A DNA stretch of 64,000 nt from assembly GCF_032362555.1 (NCBI RefSeq), contig NC_083517.1, forward strand, positions 2,252,001 to 2,316,000, written 5' to 3'. This document shows, piece after piece, positions 44,001 to 56,566 of the stretch (position 1 is the stretch's first letter; every line of letters begins with the position of its first letter). The notes below the pieces were generated by a model. The model had not been told where the DNA came from. It did no database searches and saw only the letters and a program-made list of their open reading frames with translations. Position numbers and translations under genes: made by a program. The DNA comes from Amyelois transitella (taxonomy: Eukaryota; Arthropoda; Insecta; Lepidoptera; Pyralidae).

Positions 44001-47000
44001 TTGAATCACTCTACCTGTTACAAAAAACCGCATCAAAATCCGTTGCGTAATTTTAAAGATTTAAGCATACAGACAAACAGACTAAAATAGCGACTTTGTT
44101 TTATACTATGTAGTGATATTATATTAAAAAAATAAAACATTATTTGGTGATTAAAAAGTGTTAGAAATAAGTACATTTATATTGGCAACACTGAAGTCTA
44201 TGATTGACTATTTCTAAGTTATTGTTTGTCTTTGGTCTTTCCCTTCTCTTCCCAAGACGCAACATGGCGTAATGTGCTCTTACTTTATTTTGTAGTAGGT
44301 AACAGTAAAATAATAAAGAATGTAAGGAACTACGACTTTTATTCAGAAAATATAACAAAAAGAATAAAAAAAATTTATTACTCCATCTCCTTTCTTCGGA
44401 TGCCAGTTTCCACAAATCATGTGTTTTCATTGTAGCTATAATAACAAATAAAAAAATGACAACATTAAGGGGTAAAAAAATGTGTTTTTTTTTTCTTATA
44501 TTTTTGCTCAATTTGAAACGTTCAAGATAAAATAAAGGTACGTTACGTGTGCGTTTAATACCTGTAGTATTAAAAAAAATATATTTGTTAGGTATACTCG
44601 TATACGTACTTGAATTAAGAATTTACTTACGTAGTGTATTTTAGGCCTGCGCCCCTTGTAAATATTAAGTATGTATCCGAACACCATACCGACGAAAAAT
44701 GGACCAGCTCTGGTGAATGTGTTGAAATAATAATTCTCCATGTAGTCTAATCGGGGCCGGCTGAAACATATTATGGGCGAATTAGAGGAATTACTTCATA
44801 GATGTGTTTTTGTATACAAAAGGAGGCTACTACAAAAGCCGTTGCCGTGTGGTATCTCAGTCTTTTCTCTTCTCTTCTCTTCAGACTTCTCTTCTTCTCG
44901 CACCAATTGAAAAAAAAATAGGGCCGTTCCCATGGATGTCATAAAATGCGACTAAGGGATACGCTTATAAACTTAGGATTCCTCTTTTAGGCTTATAAAA
45001 TAGGCATTAGCATAGGCTTATAAAATTGGGATTTGTCCATTAAGCGATGGGTTAGCATCCTGTCACTATTTGAATCCCAATTCTATCATTAAGCTAAATA
45101 GCTAAACGTGGCCTATCAGTCTTTACAAGACTGTTGGCTTTTTCTACCCCGCAAGTGATACAGACGTTTCAATTTCAAATATTGTTTGATTTTACTATTA
45201 AATCGATTATCCGAATTTTCGATTATCCGAATAATCATTGGTTTTAATTGATTCGGATAATCGGGATTCTACTGTACTCATTTCACAGTTAGGTATCTAC
45301 TCTTATAGAACATACATATGGTCACGTCCATATCCCATGCGGGGTAGACAGAGCCAACGGTCTTGAAGACTAAATGGCCACGTTCAGCTTTTTGGCTTAA
45401 TGATAGAATTGAGATTCAAATAGTGACAGGTTGCTAGCCCATCGCCTAAAAGAAGAATCCCAAGCTTATAAGCCTATCCCTTAGTCACCTATCTAGTTTT
45501 ATTAAGTTCATATTGGATGAAGATAAACTGACAATAATACATTCGTAAAAAGTTCAATTACAAACACATCTGAGGGGTTAGTGCGAGTTTTACTCGGTCA
45601 AACGCGCCGAGCAAGTAAACGCGAGTTTGTATGGAGTTGCATTGATGCCACCATGTTTCCACTAGATGGCGCTGATTAAATCACATACAGATTCGCGTTT
45701 AATCTATACTAATATTATAAAGCTGAAAGTTTGTTTGTTTGAACGCGCTAATCTCGAGAACTACTGGTTCGAATTGAAAAATTCTTTTTGAATAGAACAT
45801 TTATCGCGGAAGGCTTTAGGCTATATAACATCACGCTGCAACTTTTAGAAGCAAAGAAATAATGGTAAATGCAAAAAAAAGGGGGAAAATGATTCATCCT
45901 TGAGGGCTTCAATGGTGCCTAAAATAATTATTCCACGCGGACTAAGTCGCGGTCACAGCTACTTATTACTAACCTGGTCACAATGAAATGTCCAGTGAAA
46001 TCTTTATAAGCATTATAATACGTGGTTGTCCCGTAAAGGACGATCAAGGTGGCTGCCAGAACGATCCACGCTGTCTTCCTGCTTTTGCTTAGAACCCAGA
46101 ACAGGACTAATGGAGACACGATGTGGAGCTGTACGTCTATAGCCACGTACCAGGAGTGGACGACACACTGTAACATACAAACACACAATCACATTCTTAT
46201 CCCTTACAGGGTAGACAAAGCTAACACAAAGACAATTTTGAAGGTAGGTACTAAAAATCTTTTTCGGCGGTATACATACACACATACTACGTTTTTATCC
46301 CTTGCGGGGTAGACAGAGCCGAAAGTCTTGAAATGGCCGAAAGGCCAGGTGTATGGCTTTAAAATTGTATTGAGATTCAAATAATGACAGGTTGCTAGCT
46401 AAGTGATTTGTTTCTTTCATAACTATGTACTTACTATTTTCTTGTTACTGTGTTAATTTCTATGCAATAAAGATACGGCAATTTGACGACTTTGACGGCC
46501 TCTGTGGCGCAGCGGCAGTACGCTTGTCTGTGACACCGGAGGTCACGGGTTCGAATCCCGGCCAGGGCATGTTGATAAAAGAACTTTTTCTGATTGGCCT
46601 GGGTCTTGGATGTTTAACTATATAAGTATTTATTATAATATATAGTATCGTTGAGTTAGTATCACGTAACATAAGTCTCGAACTTACTTCGAGGCTAACT
46701 CAATCTGTGTAATTTGTCCCGTATATATTTATTTATTATATTACGAACAAACAAACAAAGATTATATAACACACCATATTCGAAGGTGTAGCATAATTTT
46801 GGATATGCAATAGCGTCGTCCACCAAAACTCCTTGCAGCTGTGCATATAGTCGGCCATAGTGTTCCAATATGGTCCATCGAATATCCTGTTCAATAGGGA
46901 AACATCGAGAAGAATCGCCAAAGCCAAAAGTGGGAACAGACGAACTAATCGATTCAGGTAGAACAGGTGTAAGTTTTGCAGCAAACGCTCTGAAACGAAA

Positions 47001-50000
47001 GAGGTACGCAGATATAAATTCACGTCTATATCTCTTTGCCGTGTGATTCCCGGCACCAACATAAAAGAATAGGATCACTCCATCTCGTTCCCATAGATGT
47101 CGTTAAAGGCGAATAAGGGAAAGGCTTATAAACTTGGGATTCTTCTTTTAGGCAATAGGTTAGCAACCTGTCATTATTTGAATCTCAATTCTATCATTAA
47201 GCCAAACAGCTGAACGTGGCCTATCAGCTTTTTGAGGACTGTTGACTCTGTCTACCCCAGAAGGAATATAGACTTGATTATATGTATGTACGTATGTATT
47301 TATGAAGCTTAGTTAAGAGTCAAATTACATACATATAGTCACGTCTATATCCCTTGCAGGACAGACAGAGTCCACAGTCTTGAAACGAATGACAGGCCAC
47401 ACTCATTTAAGAGTCGAGTACGTTAAGAAATCATTATACTTACTGCCTGTAAGTTTCCCAACAGTAGTATAAACTAATAGAAGTCCGGTCATCATGAAGA
47501 ATGTATCTACGGTGTACGGCGCGGATGTCAGCCACAAAGCCTTGGCAGATAACGCATACTGAAAACATAACAATTTGGAGTATTTATGTTAAACAATGAA
47601 ATAATGGTGGTTTAAAAATACTTAGAGCCGTGTGGTTCCCGGCACGAATCCAAAAAAGCATAGGATCACTCCATTTATTTCCCGTGGTCTCCATTTATGT
47701 CGTAAAAGGAGACTAAGGGATAAGATAAGAGCGAATAAAGGTAGACAGAGCCAGCAGTATTAAAAGAATAAAAGGCCCACATTCAGCTGTATGGCTTAAC
47801 GATGTAATTGAGATTTTTAATAGTGACTGATTGCTAGCCTATCGCCTGTAAGAGGAATCCCAAGTTTATAAGCCTATCTCTTAGTCGTCTTTAACGACAT
47901 TCATGGGATAGATATGGAGTGGTTCTTTTTTTAAACCAGAAACCACACAATACAAAAAAACATATCTTACCTCATAAAAATCTAAAACATTTATTATGAA
48001 GTTTTCAGTAATGAATGTGTGTCCTATGACCACCCAGAGCATAGCTATAGACCTTATCCCGTCTAGACACGGCAAGCTGTTAGGATGAGACGCAAAACTG
48101 GTCAGTCTTTTGCCATTTGTATATAAAGAGAATGACCTCAATAGTACATTAGCTTGCTTCGGATCTGAAAAGAAAACCAAAATAAGTAAAGAAAGCCATT
48201 ATTATGAAACCGAAAATTTCCAGACAATTGCATATGTAATGCATCGCAACAACAATAAATCAGAATATTTTTCATCTTTATCAACATCACACCGAAATGG
48301 CTCACAAATAACATGTTTTAATGTTTAAATTTAAATGTAAATTTTCATTATATTTCAAATAATCTATTGCAGGGTGTAGAATAAGAAATTATTTCGATAC
48401 TAGCGACCCGCCCCGGCTTCGCAAGGGTGCAAAATTATAAATGTTATTAGGTATACATAAAAACCTTCCTCTTGAATCACTCTACCTGTTACAAAAAACC
48501 GCTTCAAATTCCGTTGCGTAATTTTAAAGATTTAAGCATACAGACAAACAGACTAAAATAGCGACTTTGTTTTATACTATGTAGTGATACATTTATCCCC
48601 GATTTATTTAAATTTCTTATATTATAACATTTTCATAAGACATTATTAAGAAACAATTTAGATCCTCACCAGCAGCTAAGTGGGACTAAAGCTACCGATT
48701 ATCAGGCCTGCAGATAAAGAAACCTTCACCATTCGTACCGTGTCCAGAAGAACTGTCTTCTGCATCTGTCCCTTGATCCAGTCATCTAGCAAAAGCCTCT
48801 TTGAATGATGGCGAGACTTCGCTATCAGGCCATTCGCTGACACAACTATCGGGACTATGATCGTGAAAATTACATCCCACAAGGCGGTTACCTTGTGCCG
48901 TGTGGTTCCCGGCACCAATACAAAAAAGAATAGGACCACTCCATCTCTTTCCCATGGATATCGTAAAAGGCGACTAAGGGATAGGCTAGGGATTCTTTTT
49001 GAGGCGATGGGCTAGCAACCTGTCACTATTTGAATCTCAATTATATCATTAAGCCAAATAGCTGAACGTGGCCATTCAGTCTTTTCAAGACTGTTGGCTC
49101 TGTCTACCCCGCAAGGGATATAGACGTGACCATATGTATGTATGTAAATACGACGACATCAAGTTTGTTAGCAATAACGCTCTTGGCCAAAATGATGGAC
49201 CGATCCCAATAGACCCCGTTATGACCATTTTCAAGAATAGACGTTGTGTTGTTTAATTATAGTATTGTATAAAAGTTGTAGTTCTCTATTAATTATTTTA
49301 CTTGCTGGTATGTTAATAAATAAATAAATTAATTACAACCTCAAAGCCAGGAGGCTACTTAGGGTATGCCTGTGCAATGATATACCATTAATCCTATTAT
49401 TATGTAATCAGATAAAAATGTTTATTAGATAAAAGTATTCTTATTTATCAAATCTAATTCTGTGGTGTATCTGAAGACGTATACCTTTGATAATAGAAAC
49501 AAATAAGTAGTGAAGGTTAAATGCTTTACCTAGACATATATTTTATCATAACTGATTTTAAACTATCGCGTTGCATTCTACTCGTACTAGGTATTTATCA
49601 ATAATGCACGTATTAAACGTGCGCAACGTACCTTCATTTTATGTCACAACTAGCGACCCGCCCCGGCTTCGCACGGATGCACAGCCGATACTAAATATAT
49701 CTCTATTAGAACTAACTAAAGGACCGCCCGCAAAGCGGCTAACTAAGTCTCCGGCAAAAGTGTCACTTCTGCCCTGTTGTTTTAGGATACATAACAAAAT
49801 TATTATAGAGCTTCTCTATAAGCAATATTTGATGTTGCAGAGACTACCTCTTTCCATTTGCCACGATCTCTGCACACTGCCTTCGCTTTATCCACATTCA
49901 TAACTCTCTTCATGCAAGCTCAGCGGTTTTGGGTGCTCTTCATTCATTATTATATACCTATATGTAACTGACGCCCACTTCGCAACGGGCCGTGCAGCAG

Positions 50001-53000
50001 AAATCGTAATATTTTAATTTCACCACAACTTCAAAACCAAACGTCCAATTTTAATCATTCAAAGACCAAATATTATCTACATAAACTGTACTTATTGATG
50101 AAATTATTTATTTTGATAAGGATTAATAGCATCAGTAAAAAAACGCGTTTAAATGTAGACCAAAAAAATTCAAGATTTATTAATAAAAATGTGGTTGTTG
50201 TGCCTCACTCTACATAGATAGGTATAGTGTGTCGCGGACTTTTTTTGTAGATATTTATAAGATCTACAATTAATTAAAACATTTTATGGTTCTATCTTTT
50301 GTAGTTTAGGCAGCGTACGCAAAATAAGTAACTTTTTGGTTGATTTTTTTCAGTTTGTGTCCGAAAAATCCAAATATATTACGGAACCCTATTTTTTTCC
50401 AAAATTAAATATAGTCTATGTTACTCGTGGATAATGTAGCTTTCGAATGGTGAAAGATATTTTAAAATCGGTACAGTAGTTTTTGAGCCTATTCATTACA
50501 ACCAAACAAACAAAGTTTTCCTCATTATAATATTAGTGTAGATAATCTTCGGAATTGTTGTATTTTATCCGTTATGTGGGTAATTTTTATGTAGTATAAT
50601 AGAAAAATAATAAGTAATCAAGTACTCAATCAATATAATGACTACCATAAGAAACTCTTGGGTTACTGAATGACTAACAGACAATGAAAAGCTTAACTGT
50701 AACCTAACTTGACTGGAAGAGATCCCATCATGGGATAAGTCCGCCATTGCAAGTGATTTGTTTCTTTTATATCTATGTTCTTACTATTTTCTTGTTACTG
50801 TGTAAATTTCTATGCAATAAAGACATTACAAACAAACAAACAAACTTAAACTTGTAGTTGAACTTAATATGGCATGTTTGTGCCTTAAAAAATGAATGAA
50901 ATATTCCGAAATTACCACGGGGAAGGAAATAAAGTAGATTTTTATATGTATATGTACTGCGGGCGGAGTTTCGGTCATAATGTAACTCGTTAATTTTAAA
51001 CCAGATAGGTAAGTGGTACTGCTCATTGTTTTTTTTTGCAAATTGATTAAGTTCCAACGGTTTATGTGGACTTTCCGTTTGACAAAAAAGTGAATTATTC
51101 AAAGAACTATTATATCAGGATTAGCAAGGTCGGTTATAGGTATTCCCATCCCAAAAGGTTATATATCTATTGATTAGAAGTTAAGACATCAATAGCTAGT
51201 TTTATGATAAAATATTATAAGATTTAGATATGAGTGATATCACGGATTTAAATAAAGTACACATAAGTACAAAGAGTTAGAAATATCAAAGATTAGGCTG
51301 AGACTTCATCCTGCGTGGAAGCACTTTTCATCGGAATTTCCTCGATTTATTTGCCGTCCGATTCTTGTTTTAAAGTGCGTCGTTGCTCGAATCGGTAATA
51401 ATATCTATAAACTATACAGCTAAGTATGGCCTTTCTTTTCCAGACTGTTGGCTCTGTCTATCCCGCCAGAGATATAGACGTGATTATATGTATGTACCTC
51501 GATTTTATCAAGTAAATTCATGATAAGCTTTTACTTCGAAATTGTGTGTCATATATTCATTCGTCATTTTAATTGGCGATTATGCATTCATCAACAGTCA
51601 AATTTGATCTTATCTACTTCTACAGAAAAGAACATATACAGTACAGTCATCTGCAGAGGAAATTTACCCTTCTGTGGTTTTGGCTTGTGTGTTCGATTAA
51701 ATTATTATTATTATTTTTTTTAAAAAGTAAATATTTTGTGGATTTTATAATTTATAAAGTTAAGCGTGTTCATGATTTACCATGTCCTTAAATATGTAAT
51801 AAGATTCGACAGACTGAATACGTACAATATGAACTCTGTAGGGTATAAAATTGAAACGGCAAGCGGTTTTGAATATTAACAGGAGATACTTGTTTCTCTG
51901 CCGTTGACTGTACATTCCTACTACATACATAGAAACATATTATCACGTGTATTGAAAAGACTGATTTGCCACGTTAAGCTGTTTGGCTTAATGATAGAAT
52001 TGAGATTCAAAGAGTGACAGGTTGCTAGCCCATCGTCTAAATGAAGAATCTTAAGTTTATAAGCCTTAGTCCCCTTTTACGACATTCAAGGAAAAGAAAT
52101 GGATGGTCCTTTTCTTCTTTCTGTTGTTGTCGTGAACCACACAGCATTCATACTATTTCACGGATAATAAGACTTAAAACTTAATTATAAATATTATTTA
52201 TTGAAGTTGTTATCGAAGCTTACCTTGCTTTTGGATAAATGTATGATTCACATCGTAACTTGTGCTCAGTAATGTAAGAAGACCTATGAAAGATAATATA
52301 GACCTGAAAAGAAATTATATTTAATAATCACTAGGTATTAAAATAATAACGTTTTAATTCTTTATTTAATGTTCTTATAATATTTTTACTTCACTTGTGC
52401 ACACATTGTATGATATGGCAGAGGTCAGACGGGAGTCGCTTTATGTAAAAACCAAACATACTCTTCACTGGATCATGATCAAAAGGTGACCAAAATCCGT
52501 GCTCCTCTCCGAGAGATAGGGATATAACTAGGATTCAGGCAATCTGTCACTATTTGAATCTCAATTCCATCATGAAGCCATACAGCTGAACGTGGGAACT
52601 TTCAGTCTTTTCGAGACTATTGGCTCTGTTCATAAATATATAGACGTGACTATATATACGTTTGTATGAAGGAAGAAAAAAAAAACAAAATTCTTACACA
52701 GCCACATAATCCCCAGCAGACCAAGGCTTGTCACCTGGTAGTCGACAGAAGTCTTCCTCAAACTGGAACCCTATTGACGTGAGGTTGAACAAAGCAGATG
52801 TCATGGCCTGTTCTACTGAACACGGTCTGGGAATACAAACAGCTAGACGAAATGCTCTGCCTGAAAGAGGGTTATCTGGGGCTAATGACCTGGAAGGGAA
52901 ATAAGTTCATGAATAATAGACTTGTTGTAATTCTATTAGTGAACAAACTTAAAAAATAAGATAGATAGACAAATGAAACTCTTTATTGCACCATAAGAGT

Positions 53001-56000
53001 AAAACATACAAAACAGCACAAATTAAACAGATAGAGATATTACAAAGGCGGGCTTACTAATGCAATCTCTTCCAGTCAACCTTTGGGTGGAAGGAAACCA
53101 AACAGGAGATTGGCGTTGGCGTAGAGCAAGATAAATAAATGTTAAAACATAATAAAATGCACACAGAATATATATCTATATATAATACATATACAATGAG
53201 GTGGTTAGTTTACCATTAATGGCAACACAGAAATATAGGATTTGTATATTTAATGACTGTACTAACGTATATATATATATGTATATATGACTGGCAACCT
53301 GTCAGTAGAAGTATGAATCGTGGCCTAATCATTCTCTCTTTTCAAGACTGTTGGCTTTGTGTACCCCGCAAGGGATATTGACTTGATTATATGTATGTAT
53401 GTATGATTGTATGTATGATTGTATGTAATGACTATACTGATGGTATTCTATCTTGAAACTTTAAGTACCTATTTAGCATCAAACCAAATTTGTGAGACTT
53501 AAAAAAAAACCATGGCGCTTTGCCTTGCTCGCTCGAGATAAATTTCGAAAGAGCGAACGAGCTATTAATTTTTTATTTTATAACTGATAAATATTACTCA
53601 AGAAATCATCGTTACTTGATAATGTGATATGACTATTATATTACAATATAATCAAAGTACTACTTATAATATGTACCGGCTTATTGATTTGCGGATCACA
53701 GATCAATTCAATTTGTAGAAATGTTTCAGTAAACCTTAATTTGATAAAAGAGAGATTATATATATTTTTTTCCAGTAATAAGTAGGTATTTATCCTTGTT
53801 CTTTATGAATAATTTTGCATTTTCATTATCTATTTGAGGGTTTTGTTGTGTCAATTATGTTATTTCTTGTAGCAAGGTTTCTCTGCAAATGTTGCGTAGG
53901 TCAGACGGGAGGCGCGTGAAACATCGCTGTTTCGCTTTTTATTATGACGTGGAACGGGACAGAAATAGTTTATCGTGCCATGCTAGATCCGCTGTGCAGC
54001 GTAATGTTACAGCGCGGATATTCTGCAGATCTCTTGCAGTTAAGTAACTAAAGTCTTCTGACTGAGTTTATAATTTTCTTGGTAATTTTTCACGTGATAA
54101 CATATAACCTGACAGGGGATCGTCCCAAGCCGGGACAGGTGGTACAGAGATAATGAGCATATCCACAGCCGTATAGGCTGTCAATATAAACAAAAGGTGC
54201 AAGTAAATACCTAATCGTTCGCTATACCAGTATTTTACCAAATTGGGAATATCTCAAAAAAATAACTGATTTTGTTGCCCCATTATCTTAAAAATTCTAT
54301 TGACAGATCACTATACACCTTTTAAATTTTATTAAAATCAGACCAGCAGTTCGACAGTTGTCAAATTACTAACTTACATACATACATACAACAAATTGAT
54401 TTTGCCCCAAGTCGATTGGTTGACGTCACTATAAAATAAATATTTACCTTTCGTTAAAGTCATTATCTAAAAAGTTGGCCGCGCGCAGTATTTCATAGAT
54501 CTTATGGGTCTCCTTAAATTTTTGTTCCAGTTCGGTCTTATTGTTCATCTTTGTGGAAGGCCTTATCATTTCAAAAATGTCTAAATTCTGATTAAACGGT
54601 ACTCGTATCATGCAGTACTTTCCTTTTATTTCTAAATCTCCTCTCGTTTCGTCGATTCTCAGACATTGGTGATAGTTTCCAAGATCTACTCCGTTGCCCA
54701 TTAAAACACCTCGGGGTAATCTTAATCCCGCATCTATGACTGCAATAAATGTAAGTATTTGAATCTCAATTCCGTCATCAAGCCTTAAACCTAGCTGAAC
54801 GTGGCCTTTCATTCTTTCAAGACTATTAATCGGAAAGAAAAGAGTTAACAAATCTCTATAATTTAATAATTCCTTTTCTTACTGTCCTCCATACATTTCT
54901 TCATAGTAATTTTATTAAGTGTATGTCTAACCCCTCTTTGTAAGTACACACATATTAATAATATTTATATTTATGTTAGTTTATTACAACAAATATATTT
55001 TTATATGTACGTCTTTTATTAATAGTTAACTATTATTCTAAATATTATTCTTCCTAATCGCACCAAAGAGAATTTCTCTTTAATGATATGTTCTTGTGGT
55101 TGCCTGGAAGAGACTTCATAAGCTATTTTTGTTATAATTCATGTGGATTTCTCTATTTATCTAATCTCGAAAATACTAATAAATAAGGCCACGTTCAGCT
55201 CGAAGGCTAGTGGTGGATTATTAGGGAAGTTGAGTATCTATTGTAATATTTGTAAATTAAATAAGAAAGATGTTTGTTTGTCATTTCTCATTTGATTGAT
55301 CTAGTCTTACTGTTGTCAAAATTAAATATATGTTTTCATTCCCTGCACAACTACTAAATATTATAATTTGTTCATTAATATTTTGTATTCCATTAAATAT
55401 TTTAAACTAGCTTGCTCCGGCAGGAATTACCAGCCTATGAAGTCTCTTCTATTTGTCTACCAAATTTCATCACAATCTGTTCAGAAGTTTTTTAATTTAT
55501 TCGTCTTTAAAATCTTTTATCTTATTATTAGTGTGTGTGATGCATACAATCATAACATCATTCCTTGCAGGGTAGACAGTGTCAACAGACTCAACAAGAC
55601 TGAAACATCACATTGAGCTACATGGCTTAGTGATGAAATTGTGTATTGGATGCGTTTAAATATTTAAATTGTATTGGTGATGATTCTTTAAGCTGAGGAA
55701 AGCAAAATTACACTATCTCAGATCAATCGGATCCTATATACTCGTAATTTTTTACCTCAACAACTTATAATTGTTGAGGTAAAAACAATATAATTGGTTA
55801 AATGTTTAATTCTCTATAAAAATACTTACATTCCAAGTTCAATAATAAATCAGATTGCAAATATTCAACCTGACGATCACACTCTTCATCATCCAACACA
55901 TCTTCATAAAGCGCTTGATCAAAAACTGTATTCGGATTTTTAAAATCTAAGCGACAATTAACACCACTTATAAATACAAAAACAACATTAAAAACTAGAA

Positions 56001-56007
56001 ATTTCAT
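41036..56007 (-). CDS. Gene B: NRF-6-like membrane acyltransferase, complete, 13 exons, 712 aa
   Basis: Exons 5'-3': 55830-56007, 54448-54739, 52698-52889, 52224-52303, 47971-48164, 47444-47558, 46775-46989, 45974-46167, 44631-44760, 43648-43834, 42416-42558, 41612-41720, 41036-41145. The total is 2139 nt, in frame throughout. It starts with a signal peptide (MKFLVFNVVFVFISGVNC), then the NRF domain (LPRGVLMGNGVDLGNYHQC). The acyltransferase-3 helices follow, with the conserved His in LWVVIGHTFITEN and HSWYVAIDVQLH. The tail is unlike gene A's and ends in an Arg-rich GARRRRYKS. Exons 4-8 and 10-12 have exactly the same lengths as in gene A, so the two are tandem duplicates. Part of exon 3 is identical to gene A at the DNA level. 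A TTTATT (AATAAA on the minus strand) lies about 45 bp past the stop codon. Confidence 0.85.
42171..42382 (+). repeat. Retroposed repeat, same family as 24744
   Basis: CTAGCTGTGCCAGCGACTTCG to TTATAATATTAGTATAGAT with two internal deletions; ends about 30 bp from exon 11 of gene B. Confidence 0.7.
42579..42831 (+). repeat. Retroposed repeat, same family as 24744
   Basis: CTAGCTGTGCCCGCGATTTCG to ACAAACTCTTCACC; the other side of exon 11 of gene B from the 42171 copy. Confidence 0.7.
42854..43110 (+). repeat. RTE-derived short repeat, full length
   Basis: GTGTGGTTCCCGGCACC to ATATATATGTATGTATA. It abuts the 42579-42831 repeat in a gene B intron. Confidence 0.8.
43371..43630 (+). repeat. RTE-derived short repeat, full length
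   Basis: GTGCCGTGTGGTTCCCGGTA to GTATGTATGTATATA. It ends about 20 bp from exon 10 of gene B. Confidence 0.8.
43934..44118 (+). repeat. Repeat of the CTAGCGACCCGCCCCGGC family
   Basis: CTAGCGACCCGCCTCGGC to TTTATACTATGTAGTGATA; almost the same sequence as 48400-48589. Confidence 0.65.
44842..45166 (+). repeat. RTE-derived short repeat, rearranged
   Basis: Begins GTTGCCGTGTGG, then a TTCTC tandem block (44866-44915) in place of the normal sequence, with part of the middle duplicated (two GCTTATAAA/ATTGGGATT units). It ends CTACCCCGCAAGTGATACAG. Confidence 0.7.
45198..45275 (-). mobile_element. Possible pogo/Tigger-type terminal fragment
   Basis: Reads inverted as TACAGTAGAATCCCGATTATC followed by repeated ATTCGGATAATCG. 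This resembles the ends of Tigger-like elements; no partner end is seen nearby. Confidence 0.35.
45309..45490 (-). repeat. RTE-derived short repeat, 5'-truncated
   Basis: AACATACATATGGTCACGTC to CTATCCCTTAGTCACC. Close to the copy at 21147. Confidence 0.75.
45702..45963 (-). repeat. Retroposed repeat, same family as 24744
   Basis: Inverted copy ending about 10 bp from exon 8 of gene B. Confidence 0.7.
46493..46740 (+). repeat. tRNA-derived SINE, near full length
   Basis: Head with GTGGCGCAGCGGCAGTACG and GGTTCGAATCCCGG, the body through TTACTTCGAGGCTAACTC, and the tail TATATTTATTTATT. It ends just downstream of exon 7 of gene B. Confidence 0.75.
47035..47300 (+). repeat. RTE-derived short repeat, full length
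   Basis: TTGCCGTGTGATTCCCGGCA to ATGTATGTACGTATGTAT, in the intron upstream of exon 7 of gene B. Fragments of the family also lie at 47325-47400, 47627-47720 and 47740-47950. Confidence 0.8.
48400..48589 (+). repeat. Repeat of the CTAGCGACCCGCCCCGGC family
   Basis: Includes CTTGAATCACTCTACCTG and ACAGACAAACAGACTAAAAT. A further partial copy lies at about 61195-61285, and an inverted end at 36404-36442. Confidence 0.65.
48896..49144 (+). repeat. RTE-derived short repeat, full length
   Basis: GTGCCGTGTGGTTCCCGGCA to CATATGTATGTATGT; a good consensus copy, missing only AAACTTG-type bases in the middle. Confidence 0.8.
49649..50544 (+). repeat. Long copy of a CTAGCGACCCGCCCCGGC-type retroelement 3' region
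   Basis: About 900 bp, beginning CTAGCGACCCGCCCCGGC and ending TATAATATTAGTGTAGAT, with an RTE fragment inside (49843-49947). No intact ORF. Confidence 0.5.
49843..49947 (-). mobile_element. RTE 3' fragment without its tail
   Basis: Antisense RTE sequence (CTACCTCTTTCC, CACGATCTCTGC, CTCTCTTCATGCAAGCTC) lying inside a longer repeat of the GCGACCCGCCCCGGC family (49649-50544), so it may be nested in it. Confidence 0.5.
51925..52145 (-). repeat. RTE-derived short repeat, internally deleted
   Basis: CATACATAGAAACATATTATC to GTGAACCACACAGC; the GACAGAGCC segment is missing. It lies just upstream of exon 4 of gene B. Confidence 0.7.
52972..53160 (-). repeat. LINE-type 3' end repeat, inverted copy
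   Basis: Inverse of the 890-1165 family, from AGATAGACAAATGAAACTCTTTATTG through CCTTTGGGTGGAAGG to GGCGTTGGCG. It lies in a gene B intron. Confidence 0.55.
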
Positions 56008-56106
56008 TTTTCTGTTAGTTTTACTTAAACACCGATCGTATGTCAGATCACTAAAGTATTTTGTATGATCGTTTCAAATTATTGTATTTGATTTTTATTA
56101 ATTATT

Positions 56107-56120
56107 AATCTTATCTAATC
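56107..56120 (-). promoter_or_regulatory. GATA motif upstream of gene B
   Basis: On the minus strand: GATTAGATAAGATT, about 100 bp before the ATG, the same relative place and core sequence as in gene A. Confidence 0.45.
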
Positions 56121-56303
56121 GTACCTATTGTTGTTTATTCCTACATCACGTTAGTGAGTAAAATTGTGATAAAATAAATAATCATAATATTAACTCAACT
56201 TTATAGAATTTAATCGAAATTCTATGTTATATTCATATTAATTCTTTATAATCACGCCAGTGGAATTGGCAGCTTGTTTAATAACAATACCTTATATATA
56301 ATA

Positions 56304-56566
56304 CTAGCTGTGCCCGTGACTTCGTCGGCGTGGAATAGTTATTTTGGGCATCATTGAAGCCCTCAAGGATGAATAATTTTCTCCGTTTTTTCACATTTTC
56401 TATTATACATATTTCTATTGCAGCGTGATGTTATATAGCCTAAAGCCTTCCTCGATAAATAGTCCATTCAACACAAAAATAATGTTTTAATTCGAACCAG
56501 TAGTTTCTGAGATTAGCGCGTTCAAACAAACAAACTCTTCAGCTTTATAATATTAGTATAGATAAG
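56304..56566 (+). repeat. Retroposed repeat, same family as 24744
   Basis: CTAGCTGTGCCCGTGACTTCG to TATAATATTAGTATAGAT; upstream of gene B. Confidence 0.7.

Noticed and set aside
44161-44511. 116-codon minus-strand ORF
   Set aside because: Lys/Phe/Leu-rich low-complexity translation within a gene B intron; no splice support and no paralogue counterpart in gene A.
46493-46570. tRNA-like sequence with A- and B-box motifs (also 35852, 10878, 8946, 60731)
   Set aside because: No cloverleaf with a proper anticodon stem, and the same head and body recur in five places with a long 3' extension: it is a SINE, not a tRNA gene.
50773-51102. 109-codon minus-strand ORF
   Set aside because: No domain resemblance, AT-driven composition, lies in a gene B intron; overlapping frames are equally open.
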